From the NCBI RefSeq assembly GCF_900143205.1, contig NZ_FRDH01000009.1, positions 1 through 64,000 of the forward strand: a stretch of DNA of 64,000 nt, written 5' to 3'. The DNA comes from Butyrivibrio hungatei DSM 14810. GTDB taxonomy: Bacteria; Bacillota; Clostridia; Lachnospirales; Lachnospiraceae. Below the pieces are notes generated by a model, which did no database searches, was not told the origin of the DNA, and saw only the letters and a list, made by a program, of their open reading frames with translations. Each line of letters starts with the position of its first letter. The first letter of the stretch is position 1. This document shows, piece after piece, positions 51,637 through 61,186 of the stretch. The translations under genes were made by a program, and so were the position numbers.

Positions 51637-52509
51637 ATGGCAAAAATTTCTAATTCAGATCTTTTTGACAATCTATTAACCCTCATTCCCGCTGGAATCT
51701 TCTGGAAAGACAAAGACCGGCGTTTTCTTGGCGCCAATCAGATGTTTCTTGATTACTACGGTCTTTCATCAGTTAATGAGATCATCGGAAAAACTGATGA
51801 AGACATAGGATGGCACATCGATCCAGCACCATTTAAAAATATCGAGCTTAAAGTGATCAACAATGGCGAAACCATTAGTAATGTTCCTGGACAGTGCATT
51901 GTTAAGGGTATGGTCCGTAATATCAGGGCTTCCAAAAAGCCTTTATATTCAGGCGGCAAGATTGTCGGCCTTATAGGCTATTTTATGGATGTCACAGATG
52001 AGCTTGCAGAGAAGGACTGGCTTGCAAGTCTTTCAAGAACTGACGAGCTTACAGGCATCTTCAACAGAAGGGCCTATTCTGACATCATCATTCAATACGA
52101 AGAACAGTACAAACAAAATCACACAGATTTTGTTTTATATATGATAGACCTTGATGGATTCAAAGCTGTTAATGATGAATATGGACACGAGTATGGTAAC
52201 CTCGTCCTTAAATCTGTAACCAAGAGCCTGGTTTTTGCATCGGCAGACAACTGCGTTCTCTTCCGCTACGGCGGCGATGAATTTGTTATCCTCCATCAGC
52301 TTCAGGATGAAAAGGAAGTTCAGCTCATAGAAAAAAGACTCATCAGAGCTTTAGAATCTCCTAGAAATATAGAAGGAGCCAAGGTTACTATCCATGGCTC
52401 CATAGGACATGCACAATATTCAGAGACTACTTCAGTTACGCTGCTTATCGAACTAGCCGATAAACGAATGTATGAAATGAAAAACAGCCACAAAGATCAC
52501 AACAAATAA
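51637..52509 (+). CDS. PAS-GGDEF diguanylate cyclase
   Basis: 290 residues from the ATG at 51637, preceded by ACAGGA; ATGs at 51586 and 51622 have no good site. A PAS domain (about 10-125, with I-F-W-K-D-K-D-R-R-F-L-G-A-N and Y-F-M-D-V-T-D) precedes a GGDEF domain (T-D-E-L-T-G-I-F-N-R-R, Y-M-I-D-L-D-G-F-K, intact Y-GGDEF near 210). It is cytoplasmic. It is divergent from the AKR operon and ends in a terminator. Confidence 0.9.
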   Translation: MAKISNSDLFDNLLTLIPAGIFWKDKDRRFLGANQMFLDYYGLSSVNEIIGKTDEDIGWHIDPAPFKNIELKVINNGETISNVPGQCIVKGMVRNIRASKKPLYSGGKIVGLIGYFMDVTDELAEKDWLASLSRTDELTGIFNRRAYSDIIIQYEEQYKQNHTDFVLYMIDLDGFKAVNDEYGHEYGNLVLKSVTKSLVFASADNCVLFRYGGDEFVILHQLQDEKEVQLIEKRLIRALESPRNIEGAKVTIHGSIGHAQYSETTSVTLLIELADKRMYEMKNSHKDHNK

Positions 52510-52513
52510 TAAA

Positions 52514-52545
52514 GGGTTGCACATAACGTGCAACCCATATTTTTA
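52514..52545 (+). terminator. Terminator of the PAS-GGDEF gene
   Basis: GGGTTGCAC/GTGCAACCC (52514-52522 and 52528-52536) followed by ATATTTTT. It lies between convergent genes; the ABC ATPase stop codon is at 52543. Confidence 0.8.
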
Positions 52546-54192
52546 CATGATCTCCAATGTACCACCTGAGATCAGCTTACCAGAACGTCTATCAAAGAGT
52601 AGAATATCTTTTCCTTTGATATCAATATTGGCATCCTGACCAATAAGGTAGATTGAATTACCAAAGATTACGCTGGTAAGGAGGAAATCTCCAACCTTAA
52701 GTTTGAGTGTTGACTCCATACCAGTAGGCATTGCACCGTAGATTTTAGTGTTGATCTTACCATTTGGCTCGATATCGATAGCTTCTGGTCTGATGCCAAG
52801 TACGAAATCTTCATCAGTGATAACAGGCTCATCCATAAGACTTTCATCCTGTTCCTCAACCTTCTGAACATGGTACTTAAATACTTCGTCCTTGTTACTC
52901 TTTTCTACTGCGCCTTTCTTCATAAGTCTCTGACGCTCAAATTCTTTCTTGTCAGCTTCTTCCTTGTCTCTTTCTGCTCTCCACTCTGAGATCTTAAGTG
53001 GCTCGTTTGGCACAAACTTTGCCTTTACGCCATCAAGGATATTAAGCTCAACACTGCCGTCTGCTGCCTGTGCTCCCTTTGCATCCACAAAGTTCATAGA
53101 TGGATTACCTACAAAGTCAGCAACGAAAAGGTTTGCTGGTCTTGAATAAACATCAAGTGGAGCTGCGTACTGCTGAAGAACGCCATTGTTTACAAGACAG
53201 ATTCTTGTAGCCAGAGTCATAGCTTCCATCTGATCATGTGTTACATATACGAATGTGCTTCCAGTCTCAACGTGGAGTCTCTGAAGCTCGTATCTCATCT
53301 CAAGTCTGAGCTTGGCATCAAGGTTTGATAATGGTTCGTCCATGAAAAGAACCTGTGGCTCTGGAGCAAGAGTTCTGGCAATAGCTACTCTCTGCTGCTG
53401 TCCACCAGAAAGCTCTGCTGGATACCTATCCATGAACATTCCGATCTTAACTATTCTTGAACATGCTCTGACTCTTGAATCAATCTCTTCCTTTGTGAGC
53501 TTTCTTGTTTCAAGAATTTCGTTACCATTTTTAAGTACATGGTACTTGCTGCTAAGTTCTTTTCCTTCTCTAGCGTACTTTTCCTTGATTCCTGCAAGCT
53601 TTTCTTCGTACTCAGCAAGCTTTGCCTTTGCAACCTTGTCTGGATCAGAAGAAGAATGAATACCTAAGTTAAACAGCTCTTTTGCTGAATAGATTGAAAG
53701 ATTATAGTTGTCGATGAGTTTGATGTGAGCCTTATTCTCATCGAGCTTTCCATTCTTGTCACGGCACTCTTCTACTATCTCTTTTATCTTGGTTCCATTA
53801 GCAAGAGCTCTTACGATATCTCCTGTCTGCTTTGCCTCTGGATCAAGTACTGGCATCTCTTCGTGGATATTTTTAAGACCAAAAGAGATGTTCTCATAAA
53901 CTGTCATGTTTGGCCAAAGTGCGTAGTTCTGGAAAAGGAAGCCAACCTTACGCTTGTTGGCCGGAACGTTGATTCCTGCATTTGAATCAAATACTACTTT
54001 GTCACCGATTGTGATCTTTCCTTCTGTTGGAGTCTCAAGGCCTGCGATCATTCTAAGGATTGTTGTCTTACCACAGCCTGAAGGTCCAAGAAGTGTAATA
54101 AATGAGTTATTTGGGATGTTAAGGCTAACATTATCTACACCAAAAAACTTTCCCCAACGTTTAGTTATGTTCTCTAAAATAATTTCAGGCAT
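52543..54192 (-). CDS. ABC transporter ATPase with large insertion in the helical subdomain
   Basis: 549 residues, against about 350-370 for usual members of this ATPase class. Walker A G-P-S-G-C-G-K-T lies at 36-43, Q-loop Gln at 88, signature L-S-G-G-Q at 261-265, Walker B V-L-F-M-D-E at 281-286, and a T-H-D switch His follows. Between E-N-I-S-F-G-L (100-106) and the helix leading to the signature (from about 235) sit roughly 125 additional residues, charged and partly coiled coil. A second charged insertion interrupts the C-terminal TOBE region (about 405-465). The protein energises the permease gene 2 bases upstream. Confidence 0.88.
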   Translation of the reverse strand: MPEIILENITKRWGKFFGVDNVSLNIPNNSFITLLGPSGCGKTTILRMIAGLETPTEGKITIGDKVVFDSNAGINVPANKRKVGFLFQNYALWPNMTVYENISFGLKNIHEEMPVLDPEAKQTGDIVRALANGTKIKEIVEECRDKNGKLDENKAHIKLIDNYNLSIYSAKELFNLGIHSSSDPDKVAKAKLAEYEEKLAGIKEKYAREGKELSSKYHVLKNGNEILETRKLTKEEIDSRVRACSRIVKIGMFMDRYPAELSGGQQQRVAIARTLAPEPQVLFMDEPLSNLDAKLRLEMRYELQRLHVETGSTFVYVTHDQMEAMTLATRICLVNNGVLQQYAAPLDVYSRPANLFVADFVGNPSMNFVDAKGAQAADGSVELNILDGVKAKFVPNEPLKISEWRAERDKEEADKKEFERQRLMKKGAVEKSNKDEVFKYHVQKVEEQDESLMDEPVITDEDFVLGIRPEAIDIEPNGKINTKIYGAMPTGMESTLKLKVGDFLLTSVIFGNSIYLIGQDANIDIKGKDILLFDRRSGKLISGGTLEIM

Positions 54193-54194
54193 GA

Positions 54195-56021
54195 TTACTT
54201 TCCTCCTATGCCGCTGTCAAGGCTTGCGCCTGTGAGCTTGTTTACCAAAGTATTAAATACAAGAATTGTTACGATGAGGATGAGGTTGATAGCACTTGAG
54301 AATGCATATAGTCCCATTTCATCGAAATAGTCTAGTGTTGTTGAAAGGATAAAGCCCTGTGTACAGAGAAGAAGGAACAATGATAATTCTCTAAGGCAGG
54401 TCATAAATGGAAGAAGATATCCACTTATGATTGATGACTTCTGGATTGGAATAATGATCCTTGTCATTCTCTTTACCCATGATGTATTCATGATAATTGC
54501 TGCTTCTTCAAGCTCGTTACTGATCTGAAGCATTGAATTTAGTGAACTTCTTGAAGCGAAAGGTATGTATTTTACTACACCTGCGATTATCAGAAGTGTG
54601 TATGTATTAAACAGATTGATATGCTCGTTGGAGAAGAGGATAAAGAATGCTGCTCCAACTGCGATTGATGGCATGAGGTAAGGAAGGAATGCTACGTTGT
54701 TTACATAGTTTGCCCACTTATTCCTTCTCTTTTTAGCAACTGCGTATCCGATAAGTGTACCAATGGTTCCAGCTATCAGTGCACAGACAACTGCCAGGAA
54801 CAATGTTCCAAAGAAGGCATGCCAAATGGTCTTGTTGTACAGGATTCCGGCCTGTCCATACATTCCGTTTTCTGTAATGTTTTCGTTTGTAACCCACCAT
54901 TTTGTTGTGAGGTGAGCAAGATTTCCTGAATAAAGGAAGCTGTAATCTCCTGGGTTTGGAAGGAATGTCTCCAGCGCAAAGAGGAGAATTGGCCAAATAC
55001 TTGTAAAGAATGTGATGATCATGAAGATGATTCCTACAAGATATTTACCAACCTTACCAATTGAGAGTTTTGTAAGCTGTCCTGATTTACCAGTAACCGT
55101 TGTATAGTTCTTACGGCTCTTTAAACTCATCTGGTTCATTCCAAGGATCAGTACGCCAAATACCATCATGATGATGGCCAAAATACTAGCTTCACCAGTG
55201 TATTTACTGTTCATTGAAATGTACTTGGTAGAAAGAGTTGTGAGGTTCAGATAATGTGGTACTGGGTAACTTCCCATAGCTGATCCAAATACCAAAAGAA
55301 TTGTTGAAAGGATTGCTGGCTTGATCATAGGAAGTGTTACCTTGAACATTATCTTCCACTTTGGGGTATCAAGAATTGTGGCTGCCTCTTCCAGGTTGGC
55401 ATCCATATTCTTGAAGATTCCTCCGATCAAGATGTAAGCAAATGGTGCATAGTGAAGTCCTAAAACTACTGCACTTGGGAATACTCCCTGGCACCACCAG
55501 TGAGGAAAATAGATGTTAAATATTGCTGCAAGAAGTCCATCTGAAGTTCCTGTCACTTTATTTGAATAAAACATATGCTGCCAAACAACGGCTAATGTCC
55601 ACTGTGGCATGATATAAGGAAAAATGAAGATAGAACTTAAATACTTCTTAAACTTCATGTCTGTTCTAGTTACTAGAAATGCGAACAGACCGCCGAAAAG
55701 AATTGATATAAAGCATGTAAGCACAGATAAGATCACAGTATTAAGAAGCGGTGTCCAAAGATTGGTCTTTGCTAACTTACTTGTGAAAAGATCTGTGTAG
55801 TTTACTACTGAATAACCATTTACTCTTCCAGTTAAATGCTGGTCGATAGTACCTGGATGTATAGCAAATGTATCTTTTACTATAGCTACGATAGGTGCGA
55901 CTGTACTAAAGGTTAAAACAATCCCAAACAGCAAAAGTATTATATTCTGAGGTTGGGAAAACCATGTCTTTACCTTATTTTTGAAAATCGCACTTTTGTC
56001 TGGTTTTGCGATTGCATTCAT
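54195..56021 (-). CDS. ABC transporter permease, fused two-domain (FbpB-type)
   Basis: 608 residues with about 12 membrane segments. Two binding-protein-dependent permease domains are fused; each has an EAA loop (E-E-A-A-T-I-L-D-T near 230 and E-E-A-A-I-I-M-N-T near 520). This layout is typical of ferric iron, thiamine and organophosphonate importers. It lies between the solute-binding protein and ATPase genes, forming a complete importer. The substrate cannot be deduced. Confidence 0.88.
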   Translation of the reverse strand: MNAIAKPDKSAIFKNKVKTWFSQPQNIILLLFGIVLTFSTVAPIVAIVKDTFAIHPGTIDQHLTGRVNGYSVVNYTDLFTSKLAKTNLWTPLLNTVILSVLTCFISILFGGLFAFLVTRTDMKFKKYLSSIFIFPYIMPQWTLAVVWQHMFYSNKVTGTSDGLLAAIFNIYFPHWWCQGVFPSAVVLGLHYAPFAYILIGGIFKNMDANLEEAATILDTPKWKIMFKVTLPMIKPAILSTILLVFGSAMGSYPVPHYLNLTTLSTKYISMNSKYTGEASILAIIMMVFGVLILGMNQMSLKSRKNYTTVTGKSGQLTKLSIGKVGKYLVGIIFMIITFFTSIWPILLFALETFLPNPGDYSFLYSGNLAHLTTKWWVTNENITENGMYGQAGILYNKTIWHAFFGTLFLAVVCALIAGTIGTLIGYAVAKKRRNKWANYVNNVAFLPYLMPSIAVGAAFFILFSNEHINLFNTYTLLIIAGVVKYIPFASRSSLNSMLQISNELEEAAIIMNTSWVKRMTRIIIPIQKSSIISGYLLPFMTCLRELSLFLLLCTQGFILSTTLDYFDEMGLYAFSSAINLILIVTILVFNTLVNKLTGASLDSGIGGK

Positions 56022-56082
56022 TTTAGTTTCGTCCCCTTTTTTAAAGGATGCCGCCCGCAGGCGGCATCCGAAGTGTTGTTAA

Positions 56083-57498
56083 TTATTCTCCTGGAGCATA
56101 GTGATCAAGAACGTCGATCCAGCTACCAACTGTGAATGATACTTCTGAGCAGTATGCAGGATCTTCAAGTACGAGCTCACCATCTGTTGTCCACCAGTCA
56201 TATCCTCTGTCGTTCTTTGCTGGGAACTCATCTCCGCCGCCCTGTGAGTGATGGAATGTGTCCTCAATCTCTTTTGCAACGTTAGGATTTGCTGAGTAGC
56301 CACCCATGTCTTTACCCCAAGCTTCAAATCCCTGCTCTGTGCATGTCATATAAGCGATGAATGCGCATGCTGTCCAAGGAAGTGGGCTATTCTTGGTAAG
56401 GAAGAGGTAATGGCAATATCCATATCCGCCGATTCCAGTGTAGCCGTCCTGATATGCTGCTACGTTGATGTTGTTAACTGATACAGAAGCTGACTCTTCT
56501 ACTGAACGAAGCTTACTGTATACTAAAAGACCTGACTGATCTGTTGCAGATGCATCTACAAGTGTGTTGCAGATAGGACCATCGTCTGTCTGCTCGTTGT
56601 AGTTGTTAACCCAAAGCTTGATCCATGCAAGTGCGTAAGCACCGTTTGCGCCAAGACCAAGGTCGTTTGCATCTGTCTGCATCTCTTTGATCACAGGCTC
56701 AAAATATGCTTTCTTGGTATCATCAAGCTTGTCATAAGCTTCCTTGAGCCATGTAGCATACTTATCTTCTGTGAGCATCATGAGGAAGTTCTTTCCTACA
56801 ATCTCAGAGTCAACACCCATGAAAAGAGGATGTGATCCTTCATATACGAAATCCCAGCAGTTGTTAAACTGAGCACTTCCTGTGTTGTTGTACATGAAAA
56901 CTTTATTAAGTGTCTGGAGTGGAAGGAATCCTGCGTAAGCATCAGGTGTTGTTCCGTTTGCTTCTGCCCATTCCTTAGGAACGAATGTCTTTAAGATGTC
57001 TGTATCTACCATCTTTGTCTGGATCTGGTTACCATCCTGAATAAGAGTCATAGCAAATGTGCCTTCGCTCTTAAGTGAATCTGATGTGAGCTGCTCAAAG
57101 ATCTTGTTGTTCTTTGGCTGCTGCCACTCAAATTCCATTGTGTAAGATGGATCGATTGTCTGTAAGTACTCGATGAATAATGGAAGTGCTGACTTACCAC
57201 GGCTACTGTTACCTACGCCGTAGAATGTCTTGCCGTTTGACTCTTCGATAGCCTTCTTAGCAAGCTCTTCCATTGACATTGTCTCTGCTTCAGCAATGAT
57301 AGCATCGATTCCTGTGAGTTCAGCTGCTGGAGCAGCCTCTGCGGTTTCAGTTTGCTCTGTTGTCTGTGCTGCAGTATCTGTGCCAGCTGGCTGCGCATCT
57401 GTGCCTGCACCCTGGTTAGAAGCTGCGCTTCCGCAACCTGCAAGAGCGGATACAACCATTGTGAATGTTAAGATTGTTGATAATACTTTCTTTTTCAC
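56083..57498 (-). CDS. ABC transporter solute-binding lipoprotein
   Basis: 471 residues from a GTG (57496-57498) with AGGAGG upstream. The lipoprotein signal ends A-L-A-G-C near 22, followed by an Ala/Thr/Gln/Glu-rich linker to about 62. The binding domain starts near G-K-T-F-Y-G-V-G-N-S and has the two-lobe pattern of the iron/polyamine class. It feeds the fused permease encoded 61 bases downstream. A terminator hairpin ends about 40 bases before the start. Confidence 0.87.
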   Translation of the reverse strand: MKKKVLSTILTFTMVVSALAGCGSAASNQGAGTDAQPAGTDTAAQTTEQTETAEAAPAAELTGIDAIIAEAETMSMEELAKKAIEESNGKTFYGVGNSSRGKSALPLFIEYLQTIDPSYTMEFEWQQPKNNKIFEQLTSDSLKSEGTFAMTLIQDGNQIQTKMVDTDILKTFVPKEWAEANGTTPDAYAGFLPLQTLNKVFMYNNTGSAQFNNCWDFVYEGSHPLFMGVDSEIVGKNFLMMLTEDKYATWLKEAYDKLDDTKKAYFEPVIKEMQTDANDLGLGANGAYALAWIKLWVNNYNEQTDDGPICNTLVDASATDQSGLLVYSKLRSVEESASVSVNNINVAAYQDGYTGIGGYGYCHYLFLTKNSPLPWTACAFIAYMTCTEQGFEAWGKDMGGYSANPNVAKEIEDTFHHSQGGGDEFPAKNDRGYDWWTTDGELVLEDPAYCSEVSFTVGSWIDVLDHYAPGE

Positions 57499-57535
57499 CT
57501 TTTATCCTCCTTTTACATTAGCTTGTGTCCTTTAC

Positions 57536-57579
57536 CCATAAAAAAAGAAACCACAAGCAGTTCTTTGCTTTATGGTTTC
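57536..57579 (-). terminator. Terminator between the response regulator and solute-binding protein genes
   Basis: GAAACCA/TGGTTTC (57547-57553 and 57573-57579) with internal AGCA/TGCT pairing, followed on the minus strand by a run of T. It separates regulatory and transport genes; partial readthrough would explain co-regulation. Confidence 0.75.
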
Positions 57580-57649
57580 ATTTTAGATTTCTTTTATAAT
57601 TTTTTTGAGAAGACAAATCTGATATTATTTGTAATTTTTTGACAATTTA

Positions 57650-58414
57650 TTACTCAAGTCCTTTATTTTGATATTCTGATGGCGTTCTTCCCACAAGCTT
57701 TTTGAAAGTATTTGAGAAATAGGCAATGTCCTGATAGCCTACTTTATCTGCTACTTCATACACTTTCACATTCATATCCTTGAGATAGTCCAGAGCTTTT
57801 TTGATCCTGTACTTTGTAAGGTAATTGTTGATACTGGTGTCGGTTTCAGATTTAAAGAGTCTGCTGATATGCCCTTCACTTACGCTCAGAGCCTCTGCAA
57901 GATTTCCTACGCTGAAGTCTACATCTGAGTAGTGATTTTCAATATATTCAATTGCTGCCTGAACGTAGCGGTTTGATACTTCCTCTTTTTTCTTAAGAGA
58001 TATAAGCTCATTTTCAAGCTCTGCTTCCTGGGCAGTTCCATTGGGATGAAGGTGCAAAAGCCTTTGGATTACGCCTTCTAGCTCTCCATCCTGGAAGGGC
58101 TTTAGGATATAATCTGAAACCCCAAGTCTTATGGCTTTTCTGGCATATTCAAATTCGTTGTAGGCAGTAAGGAATATGACTTTTGTATTTGGGTACTTGT
58201 CTCGAAGCTGCTCTGCAAGCTCTATTCCGTCCATTTTGGGCATCCTGATGTCGGAGATCACAAGGTCTGGTCTTACTTTATCTGCAAGCTCCAAAGCCTC
58301 TTCTCCATTTGAAGCCTCCCCCACGACTTCGCATCCTATAAGAGACCAGTCGGTCTCTCCCTTAATACCTAGTCGTACATATTTTTCATCGTCTACTATC
58401 ATTACAGTAGTCAT
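57650..58414 (-). CDS. AraC-type response regulator (YesN-like)
   Basis: 254 residues. The receiver domain (1-120) has M-I-V-D-D-E-K-Y-V-R, phospho-Asp in L-V-I-S-D-I-R-M-P near 55 and Lys in I-L-K-P-F near 105. The AraC double helix-turn-helix occupies about 150-250, with A-L-S-V-S-E-G-H-I-S-R-L-F-K and V-G-Y-Q-D-I-A-Y-F-S. It should activate the adjoining transport genes. The start overlaps the kinase stop codon by 4 bases. Confidence 0.93.
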   Translation of the reverse strand: MTTVMIVDDEKYVRLGIKGETDWSLIGCEVVGEASNGEEALELADKVRPDLVISDIRMPKMDGIELAEQLRDKYPNTKVIFLTAYNEFEYARKAIRLGVSDYILKPFQDGELEGVIQRLLHLHPNGTAQEAELENELISLKKKEEVSNRYVQAAIEYIENHYSDVDFSVGNLAEALSVSEGHISRLFKSETDTSINNYLTKYRIKKALDYLKDMNVKVYEVADKVGYQDIAYFSNTFKKLVGRTPSEYQNKGLE

Positions 58415-60138
58415 TGTTCCCCTCGTTCTTCTTTCTTTTTTGGCTCTTTTTCTGAATATGGAAGTGTAATGATCATGACTGTTCCTCCCTGAGATGGTCT
58501 AAATGCCATGACTCCATACTCTTTTCCATAATAGAGTCTGATGATGGTGTTGACGTTGTTAAGGCCCAAGTGTCCCTTTAAGGTCTCAACGTCATCATTG
58601 TTTAAAGCCAACATCATTTCATCGCTTATGCCTTTACCGTCATCCTGAACGGATATCTTTAATAGGTCTTTTTCTCCGGAATTATCTCTGCATGCAGCTA
58701 CATAGATATGGCCATTTTCAGTTTCATCCATTCCGTGAATAATGGCGTTTTCGACTATTGGCTGAAGTATGAGCTTTGGAATAACTGCGTCCATTACTTC
58801 AGTTGGCACATCTATTGTAAGGTCGAACTTGTCATCAAATCTGATCTTCTGGATCTCGCAGTAGTTCTGGACAAGCTCTAGCTCTTTTGACAAAGGGCAA
58901 AACTGCCTCTCGGAAATACTAGTCCTAAGGATCCCTGCAAGGGACGCTGACATGGTGGCAACTTCTGGCACGTGATTGGCCTTAGCTACCCACTTAATGG
59001 TATCTAGTGTGTTGTACAGGAAGTGTGGATTGAGCTGGGCCTGCATCATTTCTATTCTTGTCTCGTTGATGGTTCGCTCTGCCTCAACTCGCTCTTCCAT
59101 GGTCTGCTTGAGCTGGCTTGTCATCTTGTTAAAGCCTACTGCCAGTTGCTCGAACTCATCTTCTCTTGAGAGCTCTATCTTGGCATCAAAGTCACCTTTT
59201 CTAAAGCGTTTCATTCCGCTGGCCATGATATTAATTGGCTTTGAAAAATATGCGCTGAGCCTTGAAGCTACAAGAAGACAGACAATGACACTAAAGAGTG
59301 CTTCAAGTGTAAGGATCTGATAACCAACCTTTACCGCAGATTCTCCCAGGGCTGGCGGCGTAACGTATATGCTCAAAAGCCCAGTTTTTCCAATCTCATT
59401 CATGTACACATTGTTTTCTATATTGTAATTATAAGCTTGTCCGTCAAAGAGATTTCTACGGATGCTCTTAAGTTCGCTACCATTTTCAGCAGTTCCAATG
59501 AGGCAGAATGGCCTAAGGAACTGGTCTGTTAACATGAATCCATCTTTGGCATTTATGTTGCTTCGAAGTCTATTTTCTATTTCAGTTTGCTCTATCCTGA
59601 CGATAGCAAAGGCTGGAACATTTCCCTCTACTATCTGCTTTGCTATCAAAAGATCTGCTCCTGTCTTGGTGGATTCTGTAGGATCTAGAGCGTAGATGAC
59701 TTCGCCCTTACTGTTCTTGGCTTCCTCTAGAACTGAATAATAGAGAGGAAGCTTATTGGACAAAGATCTGGCGCTGGTACTGAACACACATCTGTCACCC
59801 TGATAGATATCTACTGTTGCAAAGTCTCTTATTCTTCTTGATACATTGTAAAGCTCAGAATAAATAGTAAGCGAGCTATTCTTACTCTGTGTAAGAGCAT
59901 TTTTTATGATATCGCTTTTTGATATGAGGTCCAGCGTCTCTTCAGATAGCTCTATATCACGTTGCAAAAGAGAATTGATAGCGGTGTTCTGCTCGATATC
60001 TTTTTTCTCATAGTCGTATTTGAGTCTTGCCTGGAATCCCTGAATGGTAAAGACACCGCCTATGATGACAAGGATCAGTGTTACTGTTAGAAAGATTGCA
60101 AATAGCTGCCTTTTGAAGGACTGTCTGATGATTCCCAT
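58411..60138 (-). CDS. YesM-type sensor histidine kinase
   Basis: 575 residues with membrane segments near 13-33 and 275-295, an extracellular sensor of about 240 residues, a HAMP domain (300-350), a coiled coil, then the His_kinase domain with Q-L-N-P-H-F-L-Y-N-T near 370 (phospho-His). The ATPase domain has L-I-L-Q-P-I-V-E-N-A-I-I-H-G and D-D-G-K-G-I. GGAGG precedes the start. It follows the sensory solute-binding protein gene by 2 bases and precedes its regulator. Confidence 0.93.
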   Translation of the reverse strand: MGIIRQSFKRQLFAIFLTVTLILVIIGGVFTIQGFQARLKYDYEKKDIEQNTAINSLLQRDIELSEETLDLISKSDIIKNALTQSKNSSLTIYSELYNVSRRIRDFATVDIYQGDRCVFSTSARSLSNKLPLYYSVLEEAKNSKGEVIYALDPTESTKTGADLLIAKQIVEGNVPAFAIVRIEQTEIENRLRSNINAKDGFMLTDQFLRPFCLIGTAENGSELKSIRRNLFDGQAYNYNIENNVYMNEIGKTGLLSIYVTPPALGESAVKVGYQILTLEALFSVIVCLLVASRLSAYFSKPINIMASGMKRFRKGDFDAKIELSREDEFEQLAVGFNKMTSQLKQTMEERVEAERTINETRIEMMQAQLNPHFLYNTLDTIKWVAKANHVPEVATMSASLAGILRTSISERQFCPLSKELELVQNYCEIQKIRFDDKFDLTIDVPTEVMDAVIPKLILQPIVENAIIHGMDETENGHIYVAACRDNSGEKDLLKISVQDDGKGISDEMMLALNNDDVETLKGHLGLNNVNTIIRLYYGKEYGVMAFRPSQGGTVMIITLPYSEKEPKKKEERGEQ

Positions 60139-60140
60139 AG

Positions 60141-61184
60141 TTAGTCCTCCGTCTTCCTTAGCTCGTCCCAGAGATTAAAGATATCTTCCTCTTCTCTGGC
60201 AGATTTTTTTACATCAAAATCAATGAGTTTGGTGCTTCCATATGTTGGTGATAAGTCTACATCAGTCCTTACTGGCCTTCTATAGAAATTTTCCATTGCG
60301 TATTTCTGGGTATCATAGCCCACCACAAAATCTATGAATTTACCAGCATTGTAGGAATGTGGCGCATTTTTTAACATGGCTATGCCATCTGGAACTGCGC
60401 TGGTACCGTCATTCGGATATATAAGGGATATGTTATAGCCTTTTTCAATGTACTTCTTGGCTGTCTCTTCAAGGGTAATTCCTATGAGATATGTGCCATC
60501 TGATACTGCAGGAATAACTTCTCCCGACGAGTCTAATATTTCTCCGTCAAGCTGGTCATAGAACTTCGGTAAAAGATTCTTGTAAGATTCCCCTAAAAGC
60601 TGCTCCATTGTGGCTACAATCGTATAACTGGTGCCTGAATTACTCAAATCTGCAAAAGCAATTTCGCCTTTCCATTTGTTGTCAAAAAGACTTTTCCAGG
60701 TTCTTGGAACTTCTGATGAAGATACAAGCTTTTTGTTATAGATAAAAACTATTGGAAGCTCTGTAAACGCAGTCCATGAACCTTCTTGTGAACTATAGTT
60801 CTCATCAAGAAACTCTTTTTCACTAGAAACATATCTAAGAAACATGTCACTATGGGCTTCATAGCTTTCTATTCCGCCCCCAAACATTATGTCGCACTGA
60901 CTGTTTTCTGATGCCTCTTTTGCTTTCTGCATCATCTCTGCAGTTCCGCCTGCATGAACGTCAACCCAGATTCCAGTCCTGTTCTCAAACTCTCTGATGA
61001 TAGGAAGATACACTTCCTCCTTGTGAGATGTGTAGACTATGAGCTGGTTTTCCTGTGGTACTGCATATTTCTGAGATATATTCTCTATTTCTTCCTGTCT
61101 TGGACTATTTTGGCATGACGAAAGCAGGAGCATTAATGCTCCTGCCAAAAAGATCGATCCTAGTTTTTTTATAACCCCTGCCAT
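60141..61184 (-). CDS. Solute-binding lipoprotein of the iron/phosphoglycerate class, probable co-sensor
   Basis: 347 residues; lipoprotein signal ending L-L-S-S-C near 24. The mature protein starts Q-L-I-V-Y-T-S-H-K-E-E-V-Y and has D-I-M-F-G-G-G and A-V-S-D-G-T-Y, as in FbpA- and PgtC-like binding proteins. It lies directly upstream of the kinase (2-base gap) and is distinct from the transporter's own binding protein at 56083. In Salmonella the PgtC/PgtB/PgtA system couples a similar protein to a kinase and regulator; the same logic is inferred here. Confidence 0.85.
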   Translation of the reverse strand: MAGVIKKLGSIFLAGALMLLLSSCQNSPRQEEIENISQKYAVPQENQLIVYTSHKEEVYLPIIREFENRTGIWVDVHAGGTAEMMQKAKEASENSQCDIMFGGGIESYEAHSDMFLRYVSSEKEFLDENYSSQEGSWTAFTELPIVFIYNKKLVSSSEVPRTWKSLFDNKWKGEIAFADLSNSGTSYTIVATMEQLLGESYKNLLPKFYDQLDGEILDSSGEVIPAVSDGTYLIGITLEETAKKYIEKGYNISLIYPNDGTSAVPDGIAMLKNAPHSYNAGKFIDFVVGYDTQKYAMENFYRRPVRTDVDLSPTYGSTKLIDFDVKKSAREEEDIFNLWDELRKTED

Positions 61185-61186
61185 GA

